Positions 25,350-33,718 of a stretch of 64,000 nt of DNA are shown piece after piece. Each line of letters begins with the position of its first letter. Within the stretch, counting starts at the first letter, position 1. Source of the DNA: Neocallimastix lanati (nom. inval.) (lineage: Eukaryota; Neocallimastigomycota; Neocallimastigomycetes; Neocallimastigales; Neocallimastigaceae). Below the pieces are notes generated by a model that was not told the origin of the DNA, made no database searches, and saw only the letters and a list, made by a program, of their open reading frames with translations. The DNA lies in the NCBI GenBank assembly GCA_016946835.1, contig JACVTC010000167.1:138501-202500 (forward strand), read 5' to 3'. The translations under genes and the position numbers were made by a program.

Positions 25350-25570
25350 TGTTAGAAATTAAGTTTAATATTCCAGATATTTTAATATAATATGATTATT
25401 TAATAATAATTTATTTTTATAATATTTTATAAGTTATATATAATTTAATAATAAATAAAAATTTATTAATAAGAAATAATTAAGTGAATGAAAACACGAT
25501 TTAAATAAATAAAAAACTTCATGTAAACAAAAAAATTAAATGTATGAATTTAAGAAATAACGCGTGTAAT

Positions 25571-25618
<48 letters not shown>

Positions 25619-25638
25619 AAAGTGATAATTTTACAACA
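25350..25638 (+). repeat. 5' LTR of the Copia element
   Basis: 289 bp, TGTTAG...ACAACA. It carries a 42-base A run (25575-25616) that ends 22 bp before its 3' end, and is otherwise identical by eye to the 3' LTR. It probably holds the promoter, but no motif can be named in sequence this AT-rich. Confidence 0.95.
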
Positions 25639-25664
25639 GATTAAGAGTCTCAAGTGCTCTTAAG
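25639..25664 (+). promoter_or_regulatory. Primer-binding-like site, half tRNA-Lys(CUU) type
   Basis: Starting at the base after the LTR, GATTAAGAGTCTCA is the exact reverse complement of the conserved tRNA-Lys(CUU) anticodon arm (UGAGACUCUUAAUC, with anticodon CUU). The next bases (AGTGCTCT) resemble the complement of a D-arm end (AGAGCA) but with about two extra nucleotides. This matches the half-tRNA priming known for Drosophila copia, which uses an internal fragment of initiator tRNA, but with a different tRNA. Confidence 0.6.
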
Positions 25665-25840
25665 TATATGATAATATTGTAAAGGAATAATTAATTAAAT
25701 GAAGTGTCAAAATAAAATAAAACTATAAAGTTTATTATATTAATTAAATAATTTAAAAGTAAAGTAATATTATAAAAAATAAAGAGAATAATAATTGATA
25801 GAAATTAAAATTAAAATTTTAAAGGAAGGGAAGACTAAGA

Positions 25841-26857
25841 ATGAACGTAGAAAAAAACGCTACAAAGGATATTCTAAATAACACAAACTTTAGGTTGTGG
25901 AAACAGGAGTTCTACCTTTTGCTTAAGGGAAAAAGATTGCAAAATTTTATAATGAATGAGGTCATTAAAAAAATTCCCGAAGGAAAACTTAGCAAAGAAC
26001 AAATAAGAAAGCTAACATTAGTAGATGGAACGAATGATATGTACTATGATGAGAGTGTAACTGACGAAATGGTCCAGTCAGATGCACTTGTTAAGGAATA
26101 TCTTTTAAACAGCATTCCAATTGAACTGGCTGAGAAATTTGATTTTATAACTTTAACCGCATTCGAAATTTATGAATTAATTAAAAGTATGAACATGAAT
26201 GATGACAATGATTTAGTAGAAGAAATCAAAAACTCTCTTGAAAAAGAAAAGTACATTCCTGATAATAATATCTCTCTATCCATTTTCATTTCGAACATGA
26301 AAGCAAAATTCAGAGAGTTAAGCACATTGAGATGTCAATTAACTGAGCAAGAGAAGATTGACTATCTCTACAACAGTATTCCTGACGATTTAGCATTAAG
26401 GTCTAATGCTATTATTTTTAAAGGTTCGTTTGAGGATTTTGCCAGCTTACTTATCAAAACAAACCAAAGACTTATAAAATTCTCTGAAAGAAGAAAGAAA
26501 AATGAAGCCGGAAATCAAAGTAATGAGTCTATAGCTATTGGAAATAATGGTATACTTGGAAATAATAATAATCAACAGGGTGAGAATATGGATAATAATA
26601 ACGAGTATGTTGAATCAAATTTTAATAACTCATTCTCGCATAGTAAATATAGATATCAAAGAAAAGGTTTTAAAAATAAAGACTATCAAAGAAAATCCGA
26701 AAAATATAATAAAAGTACAGTAGAATGCTGGAATTGTGGAAAAAAGGGACACTTCGCCTCCGAATGTAAATTCAAAAGAAATGGAAAAAATAATTATAAG
26801 AGATACAACAGTAAAGAAACAAATAAAGGGAGGCATATCACTAAACACAGAAATTGA
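25841..26857 (+). CDS. Copia Gag polyprotein with CCHC zinc knuckle
   Basis: 338 residues, starting at the first ATG of the frame about 200 bp after the LTR. Residues about 10-215 resemble the Copia-type capsid region, with FRLWKQEFYLLLKGK near the start and FISNMKAKFREL-x-LTEQEKIDYLYNSIPDDL later. An Asn-rich spacer follows (about 225-255), then a basic stretch and one zinc knuckle, CWNCGKKGHFASEC (residues about 296-309). Gag packages the element RNA into virus-like particles. The 3' 134 bp overlap the pol frame, so Pol is probably made as a Gag-Pol fusion by frameshifting. Confidence 0.93.
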   Translation: MNVEKNATKDILNNTNFRLWKQEFYLLLKGKRLQNFIMNEVIKKIPEGKLSKEQIRKLTLVDGTNDMYYDESVTDEMVQSDALVKEYLLNSIPIELAEKFDFITLTAFEIYELIKSMNMNDDNDLVEEIKNSLEKEKYIPDNNISLSIFISNMKAKFRELSTLRCQLTEQEKIDYLYNSIPDDLALRSNAIIFKGSFEDFASLLIKTNQRLIKFSERRKKNEAGNQSNESIAIGNNGILGNNNNQQGENMDNNNEYVESNFNNSFSHSKYRYQRKGFKNKDYQRKSEKYNKSTVECWNCGKKGHFASECKFKRNGKNNYKRYNSKETNKGRHITKHRN

Positions 26858-29800
26858 AAAAAATAAACAAAATGAGGATACGCATATGAACTATTTCTTT
26901 GAGGATTACAATCAATCATATGCGGAATCCAACCACAACACTTCAGCATTACCATTTAAAAATAAAAGTTATTACATAAAAGACGATACACAAAACAAAG
27001 AGATGTCAAATAAAAATAATAATTCAATTCAAAAAATAATTCCATGGACATTAGACTCCGGTACAACTTACCACATGACCGGAAACGTAGATCTTTTAGA
27101 TAATAAGAAAGCCTTCAATAAGAAAATATTTTTTGCTAATGGAGATTATGTAAAATCAAAATACATAGGAGAATTTAATGGATACATAAATGACAATAAA
27201 ATTTCATTAAAAAATATTTTATTTATTCCAGAATTCAAAAGAAATTTGATGTCAGTAGATTGTTTGACTGATAGTCACTTTAAAACGGTATTTTTCAAAG
27301 ATAACAATATCAATAAAGTATCAATATACAATAAAAATAATAATAAATTATTTACAGCATGTTCAAATAATACAAAAACATATACCATTTGGACATCAAA
27401 AAAGAAGTTCACATTTCCAATCAACAATGGTATATGCAATTACATTGCAGATTCAGACAGTGAAAGTTTATTTCTATGGCACAAACGACTTGGGCACTTC
27501 AACATAAATAATCTTCGACATATTTTAACAAAAATTAATACTAAGCAGCAGTGCCAAATATGTGCCAAAACAAAATTAAAAAATTTCCCCTTCCAGCAAA
27601 ATGACAATAGGGCCAAAGAACCATTTGAGTTGGTTCATATGGATACAGTCTCAATTACTGATGAATCCCTCTATGGAAACAAATACTTCCTTTCTATTTT
27701 GGATGATTATTCCCGCTTTGGTTGGATCTTATTCTTTAAGTCTAAGGCTGAGGTTTTTCAAAAATTTATCTCATGGTATAATATGATTAAAAATATTTTT
27801 GGAAGAAACATTAAATTTCTTCGTACGGATAATGGAACTGAGTTTACAAACAAGTTTTTTGAAGATTTTTGTACTAATAACGGTATTGTGCATGAATTCT
27901 CAATACCATATTCACCTCAACAAAATGGTCGGATAGAAAGACTACATGGCACTCTTATCCCAAATGCTCGTGCCATTCTTGAAGAAGGTAAATTAAACCA
28001 TGTTTTTTGGGAGGACGCCGTCTCTACTGTTAATTTCATTTACAATCGTATTCCCCACAGAGGTATTGGAAATTCTACTCCTTATGAGTTACTTTATGAT
28101 AATAAGGTTGACTTTTCTAAATTTCGTGTTTTTGGATGTAGGGTATTCTTTTATGTACCCAAACAATTTCGAAAAAAGCTTTTCAATTCTGCCCTTCCTG
28201 GTATTTTTATTGGATATGATACTAATCCATCAGCTTATAGAATTTATGATATCACTAATAATAAGGTGATTCTCTCTCGTTCGGTTGTTTTCTTTGAAGA
28301 TATTCCTGGAAATTGTTCAGCTCCTTCTTCTCCTCCTGAACTTTTAAATTTTACTCCCTATTATGAAATCGAGGGAGATGATATTTATAATGAAGATTTT
28401 CAGGTTGATAATTATTATAATAATAACAACAATTTAAATATGTCAAACAACAATTATAATATGGATAATTCAAAGGACAGTAATAATACAAATAATACAG
28501 TTAATCAAAATGAAAATAAAAATAATAATAGTGAATACGAAAATGTACATAACAAGAATTTTAATCAAGAGGAAACAACATTACAAAATAACAATTATAA
28601 TAATAATAATAATAATAAATCTCAACAAGATGAATTTAATAATATTAATGAAAATGTTAATGAAAATGTGGATTATTTTATAGACAATAATAAAGATAAC
28701 GGTATAAATAATATCCCAAATACTAGTAATAATATTCAAAATAACAATAATGGAAATATGGACGAAAATAATAATTTAACAAAAAGAAAATTTATAGATG
28801 AGACCGAAAAGTTATATAAAAAATTCAGAATTACAAATAATTTAAATTTAAGTAAATTTAACGAAGATCAAGAATTAGACCCACCACTAAATTTTAATGA
28901 TATATTTGGAAGACCGGATGAAAAAAAATGGCTTGAGGCTGTAGAAAATGAATTAAACAATATGAAAATTAAAAAGGTATATTCAGTTGTAAAAAGCATT
29001 CCAAACAATAAAAATCTTATATCAAGCAAGTGGGTATTCAGTTATAAAAGAGATGATAAAGGTAATATTATCAAATACAAAGCAAGACTGGTAGCTCGAG
29101 GATTTTCACAAATTTACGGTGTGGACTATGAGGAAACTTTTTCTCCAACTCTGAAACAGGACTCCCTCAGGATAATTACTAATTTATCTGCATATTATAA
29201 TTTCGATATGTATCAACTGGATATCAAAGCTGCATACTTGAATGCAGAAGTAGAAGAAGAATTATACATGGAAACTCCTGAAGGTTTCGAAAATCCTGGT
29301 TTTTGGAAGTTAAATAAAGCAATATATGGGTTGAAGCAAGCTGGAAGAATGTGGAATAACAAGATAAATGAAACGTTATTAAAATTGGGTTTTACAAGAA
29401 CAAAAAGTGAACCATGCGTATATTGTAAAAGGGATAACAAAGGCAATATTTCATGTATATTAGCAATTTATGTTGATGATATAATTATTTCAGGAAAGAA
29501 GAATGAAATAAATTATGTTAAATCCGAAATTAAAAATATTTTTGACTTAAGTGATATTGGACCTGTAGATTTCATAATAGGCATAAAATTTATTAAAACG
29601 AAATATGGATATATCATGCATCAATTACAATATTTAAATAAAATTTTGGAAAAATTTAAAATTGAAGAATATAATCAAATATCTAGTTTAACATATATTC
29701 AAGATGAAGAATTAAGAAAAAGAAGCTTTGATCCGAAGAAGTATATGCAAGCTGTTGGCAGTCTACTCTACCTTGCTATGGGTACAAGACCGGACATCCT

Positions 29801-30401
29801 ATTTGCCACTAGTAAAGCTTCCAGAAAGAACAGAAATCCAACTTATGAAGATTGGATAAATGTAATAAAAATATTTAGATATCTAAAAGGAACAAAATAT
29901 TATGGACTTTCTTATACAGGTAACATTAATCTGGATGTTTATGTTGATGCAGATTTAGGTGGAGATGAAGAAACAAAACGTTCGACAACTGGATTCATAA
30001 TTAATATGGGAAAAACACCTATTTGTTGGTATTCTAAATTACAGCACTGTGTTTCTATATCAACTGCAGAAAGTGAGTATTATAGTTTAAATGAATGTGC
30101 GCTTAAATGTATGTGGTTTAAAAACTTTATGAGAGAATTAAATATAAATACAGGTACAATTAAAATAAAAGTAGATAATAAAGCAGCTATATACAATAGT
30201 GAAAATGAAACTATTAATCCAAAGTCTAGACATATTAATTTAAGGTATCATAAAGTCAGAGAATTAGTAAGAGAAAAAGAAATTAAATTGGAATACATCA
30301 AATCAGAAAATAATTTAGCGGACGGACTAACTAAATATCTTAATGGACCTTTATTAAACAAGTTTAGAAGAATAATGCTATGGCAACTAAGAGGAAATTA
30401 A
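26724..30401 (+). CDS. Copia Pol polyprotein (protease, integrase, RT, RNase H)
   Basis: The frame opens after a TAG at 26721-26723 and lies +1 relative to gag. Its early codons overlap gag, so it need not start on its own. Counting from the GTG at 26736: protease DSGTT near 107; integrase zinc finger with HKRLGH near 248 and CQIC near 272; integrase catalytic residues in HMDTV (~301), TDNGTEF (~363) and NGRIERLHG (~396). An Asn-rich linker spans roughly 560-690. Reverse transcriptase follows with KARLVARGF, LDIKAAYLNA and catalytic YVDD (~912), then RNase H with DADLGGD (~1070) and AESEYYSL (~1111). No stop or frameshift breaks it. Integrase upstream of RT places it in Copia rather than gypsy. 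The product would be cleaved by the protease and would reverse-transcribe and integrate the element. Confidence 0.95.
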   Translation, partial: NAGIVEKRDTSPPNVNSKEMEKIIIRDTTVKKQIKGGISLNTEIEKNKQNEDTHMNYFFEDYNQSYAESNHNTSALPFKNKSYYIKDDTQNKEMSNKNNNSIQKIIPWTLDSGTTYHMTGNVDLLDNKKAFNKKIFFANGDYVKSKYIGEFNGYINDNKISLKNILFIPEFKRNLMSVDCLTDSHFKTVFFKDNNINKVSIYNKNNNKLFTACSNNTKTYTIWTSKKKFTFPINNGICNYIADSDSESLFLWHKRLGHFNINNLRHILTKINTKQQCQICAKTKLKNFPFQQNDNRAKEPFELVHMDTVSITDESLYGNKYFLSILDDYSRFGWILFFKSKAEVFQKFISWYNMIKNIFGRNIKFLRTDNGTEFTNKFFEDFCTNNGIVHEFSIPYSPQQNGRIERLHGTLIPNARAILEEGKLNHVFWEDAVSTVNFIYNRIPHRGIGNSTPYELLYDNKVDFSKFRVFGCRVFFYVPKQFRKKLFNSALPGIFIGYDTNPSAYRIYDITNNKVILSRSVVFFEDIPGNCSAPSSPPELLNFTPYYEIEGDDIYNEDFQVDNYYNNNNNLNMSNNNYNMDNSKDSNNTNNTVNQNENKNNNSEYENVHNKNFNQEETTLQNNNYNNNNNNKSQQDEFNNINENVNENVDYFIDNNKDNGINNIPNTSNNIQNNNNGNMDENNNLTKRKFIDETEKLYKKFRITNNLNLSKFNEDQELDPPLNFNDIFGRPDEKKWLEAVENELNNMKIKKVYSVVKSIPNNKNLISSKWVFSYKRDDKGNIIKYKARLVARGFSQIYGVDYEETFSPTLKQDSLRIITNLSAYYNFDMYQLDIKAAYLNAEVEEELYMETPEGFENPGFWKLNKAIYGLKQAGRMWNNKINETLLKLGFTRTKSEPCVYCKRDNKGNISCILAIYVDDIIISGKKNEINYVKSEIKNIFDLSDIGPVDFIIGIKFIKTKYGYIMHQLQYLNKILEKFKIEEYNQISSLTYIQDEELRKRSFDPKKYMQAVGSLLYLAMGTRPDILFATSKASRKNRNPTYEDWINVIKIFRYLKGTKYYGLSYTGNINLDVYVDADLGGDEETKRSTTGFIINMGKTPICWYSKLQHCVSISTAESEYYSLNECALKCMWFKNFMRELNINTGTIKIKVDNKAAIYNSENETINPKSRHINLRYHKVRELVREKEIKLEYIKSENNLADGLTKYLNGPLLNKFRRIMLWQLRGN
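26828..26834 (+). promoter_or_regulatory. Candidate +1 frameshift site in the gag-pol overlap
   Basis: Gag is read GGG AGG C near the end of the 134-bp overlap. Slipping one base gives GGA in the pol frame, with AGG as a potentially slow codon in the next position, similar in logic to the Ty1 site CUU AGG C. Other overlap positions cannot be excluded. Confidence 0.3.
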
Positions 30402-30414
30402 ACTTACGAGGGAG

Positions 30415-30635
30415 TGTTAGAAATTAAGTTTAATATTCCAGATATTTTAATATAATATGATTATTTAATAATAATTTATTTTTATAATATTTTATAAGTT
30501 ATATATAATTTAATAATAAATAAAAATTTATTAATAAGAAATAATTAAGTGAATGAAAACACGATTTAAATAAATAAAAAACTTCATGTAAACAAAAAAA
30601 TTAAATGTATGAATTTAAGAAATAACGCGTGTAAT

Positions 30636-30698
<63 letters not shown>

Positions 30699-30718
30699 AA
30701 AGTGATAATTTTACAACA
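30415..30718 (+). repeat. 3' LTR of the Copia element
   Basis: 304 bp, TGTTAG...ACAACA. Its A run is 57 bases (30640-30696) against 42 in the 5' LTR, which accounts for the entire 15-bp length difference. The sequence just upstream, ACGAGGGAG, is the probable polypurine tract. Confidence 0.95.
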
Positions 30719-30822
30719 CAAAGCCTGGAAAATTATCATCTACTATTAGAAGGAAAAGATATAGACCAAGGAATAAAAACGGAAATGGAAATAAAAATGG
30801 TAGCAAAAACAAATCACATTAA
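30719..30822 (+). pseudogene. 3' part of the ORF split by the Copia insertion
   Basis: After the duplicated CAAAG, the frame of the ORF at 25014-25349 continues for 33 codons to a TAA at 30820-30822. It encodes a strongly basic tail (TIRRKRYRPRNK followed by Gly/Asn/Lys repeats). This continuity across the target duplication shows the element landed within an open frame. A basic tail would suit nucleic-acid binding or nuclear targeting, which is inference only. Confidence 0.6.
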
Positions 30823-32022
30823 AAAAATATAAAATTAGATAATTAAAACTATAATTAATTATAGTAATATTAAGTATATTAATCTAAGTTAAATTTATTA
30901 TAACAATAAAAAATTTAAATAACATAAAACATTATAAAATAATAAAAAAGGTTTCCATAAATTAAAAAATAAAAATATAAATAAATAAAATTTATTAATA
31001 AAATAATTTTAAATTTATTATTATTTAAAAATAAATATTTATTTTAAATTGTAATAATTTCATTAAAATTAAATATTACCAATAAAAATTTTAATGTTAA
31101 TATTAACATGTATAATCAAATTCTTGAAATATTAACATAATAAATAATAATATTACTATTTTTATTAATTTAAAATTATCTTTTAAATAATTAAATAATA
31201 AATATAATATAAAATATTAAACTTATAAATATAAAAAAATAAAAAATGTTATCATAACCTAATACTATTAATTATTAAATAATAAAAATAAATAGATTTC
31301 TAATATTATAAATAAATATAAAAATTAAAATATTTTTTTAAAATATTATTTTTCATAACATTATTTACATAAATATATCCAATTTTAACATTAAATTTTA
31401 CTTCTTTTCATTAAAATTTTATTCCATAAATCTATTCAAAAAACACATAAATATAATTTTAATTATTTATCTTCTATTAGGATTTGTTTTAATAACCCCT
31501 TTTCATTGATTTAATTATGAATTAAATAATAGTGACTTTTTTTTTGAATTTATGCGTTTTTTTTTTTTTTTTTTGATTGGTATTATATCATAAAGTATTA
31601 TTTGATTGTACGTTTCTAATCTATTATAAAATCTTTATTTTTAAATTTCCTTTTAATAAAAACTTGTTTTGAAGGAACTTTTCATATAACAATTAGATAT
31701 TTAAGTAATTGTTTCATAATTTAAGTTACATTCATAATTAAATTTTTTTTAATCAGAACATATGCAAATTAGTTTATTTATTTTAAAGATCCTCTTAATT
31801 ATTAATTAATTTTATATAAATTTAAATTAATTTTTAATATAAATTAATTTTTTTATCAAATAATTCATGTGTGGCAAGTTTTGAAATTTATTTTAATATA
31901 CTTATGTAACATAAAAAAAAAAAATAATAATAATAATAATAATAATAAATAATATCAAATTTTTTAATTGGTATTTTTTAGTTACACGTAAACCTTAATA
32001 TTTTTATTATTATTATTGTCCT
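30823..32022. other. AT-rich spacer between the split ORF and the gypsy relic
   Basis: No gene seen. AT-rich DNA with an AAT tract near 31920-31950 and T runs near 31555-31575. RNase H and integrase of the minus-strand gypsy relic would be expected here if it were full length, but no such motifs were found. Confidence 0.5.
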
Positions 32023-32640
32023 TTAATTTATTAAGTACAACATCTTCCCCCCTTTCGGAATTTGGTAAAGGACTCCGGAACTAGCAAATTCGGAAGCATC
32101 GGAGACAAGTATAAAATGTTCATCAAAGTTAAAGGCAGCACGTGGATAAGTTTCGAGGCGTTGAATAAATTCGTAAAAGTGGCGCTTTACATTATCAGCA
32201 TTAAAGTTAGATAAATTATCAGAGAGAGGTTTAATAATTTTGGCATAATTAGGAATAAAATCAGAGAACCAATTCAAAAGGCCAAGAACTTTTTGTAATT
32301 CTTTTATTGAACATGGGCAGGAGATACCACTAAGTTTGTTGAGGTTAAGAGGTGTATAGGCACCTTCTTTAATGAGAAAACCTAAGTATTCAACTTTGGA
32401 AGGAAAGAATTGACATTTTTCTATTTTGGAATATAGCTTGAATTCGCGGAATCTAGAGAGGACCCATTTGCAATTATTAAAACATTCAGCTTTTGAGTCA
32501 CCATAGATAACTACATCATCAAGGTAGCAAAGAACATCATTGAATAACTTATCAAAGAGAACGAAATTCATGAAAGCTTGAAAGAACGGTGGAGCATCGC
32601 TAAGTCCGAATGGCATAACATTCCAGGTATAAATACCTCA
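32023..32640 (-). pseudogene. Gypsy-like RT second half and RNase H start
   Basis: After an in-frame TGA (32638-32640) the frame reads NVMPFGLSDAPPFFQAFMN, then catalytic YLDDVVIYG, thumb and connection (KVEYLGFLIKEG, LLNWFSDFIPNYA) and the start of RNase H (HFILVSDASEFASSGVLYQ). It ends at TAA just after GGKMLYLIN, well short of a complete RNase H. The catalytic YLDD is intact, so decay is through stops and truncation rather than active-site loss. Confidence 0.85.
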
Positions 32641-32749
32641 TTCACAAATGAAGGCAGTGGCTTCCTTTGTTATTGGATCGGTTATTCTTATCTGGTTATA
32701 GGCTGACCTTAAGTCTAGGCAGATTACAAATTTATGCTTGCATAATTCA

Positions 32750-33718
32750 TTAACTTGTTCGCGTAAATTGGGTATGGAATTTTGGGCCGGCCACATCACA
32801 GATTCTATTTACTGGCACATAATTGTAAACATAACGGAAAGAGCCATCATGTTTTGGTACCGAGAACATATTAACCGCATGAGAGAGTACAGCTGGTTCA
32901 ATCCAACCCTCATCCATATAATTCTTGATCATAGCTTTAGTGGCTATTGAGGCTTCTTCGGATGTAAGTTTAGGTTTTGCTAATGGTAATTGTTTAAGGT
33001 CCTGAGGAGTGATATTGAGTTTGTAATCCCATTTACCTCTAGACGGAGGAAGTCCTCTAGGTACTTCAAAAACATCCTTATATTTAGCTAATTCTTTTGG
33101 AAGCAGTTTAGTTATTAGGATATCATTGTTAATGATTGTTTTTTCATTTGTTAAAGTTACTTCATTTCTATGAAGACACCTTTGAAGATTTAGAAGTTCA
33201 GATTCATCTTTTTCTGCTATTTGATTTAATATATTGTGGAATGAAACATCATAAAAATTACTAGTATCTGATTCAGATAGATTTAGCTCATTCATTCGTC
33301 TTCTAAATTCTTCATTTTGGCTACGGGTAGTAGATTGTATTCTAACTTCATTCCAATTAGTAGGGGATTGGTCTCCATTGAAACGTCTAGGGTGACTAGT
33401 GTCTAAATTATTTTCTAGCGTTTCTCCTATTTCTTCTAGGCTATATCCTGTTCTATTTATAGTCTGATCATCTGCTATTAACTGGGTTTGCATGGCGCCT
33501 TCAATGGTAGAATTGATTATAGTGTTGTTACCAGGTTCATCTTGGTTTTGTCTATAATCCATTGGGAAATATTCTTCGATACGATCAATTGGGATGTTGT
33601 ATCGGCGTTGAGCCATTTTTCCAATACTGAACATATAGTCAGTAGTGTCTATTATTGTGAAGGGAAGATTTTTGACAATTAAAAAGTGGGAATATTGAGG
33701 TACCGCTTTTATAAATTC
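32750..33718 (-). pseudogene. Gypsy-like protease end and first half of reverse transcriptase
   Basis: In frame with the upstream gag-protease ORF after its TAA. It includes the end of the protease, a spacer, and RT fingers (WDYKLNITPQDLKQLPLAKP, DEGWIEPA, VPKHDGSFRYVYNYVPVNRI, a variant of the usual R-x-C-x-D-Y-R-x-L-N). A frameshift near 32780 ends it. The shifted frame continues with LREQVNELCKHKFVICLDL, which holds the first catalytic Asp of RT (LDLRSAYNQI). Confidence 0.8.

Larger units (their letters stand above)
25350..30718 (+). mobile_element. Complete Copia-type LTR retrotransposon
   Basis: The 5369-bp element is bounded by direct LTRs that begin TGTT and end AACA. It is flanked by the 5-bp target duplication CAAAG (25345-25349 and 30719-30723). 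It has a primer-binding-like site directly after the 5' LTR, a gag ORF, an overlapping pol ORF in the +1 frame, and a purine-rich GAGGGAG just before the 3' LTR. The pol order (protease, integrase, reverse transcriptase, RNase H) is that of Copia/Pseudoviridae. By eye the LTRs differ only in poly-A length and all enzymatic motifs are present, so it inserted very recently and may be active. Confidence 0.95.
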
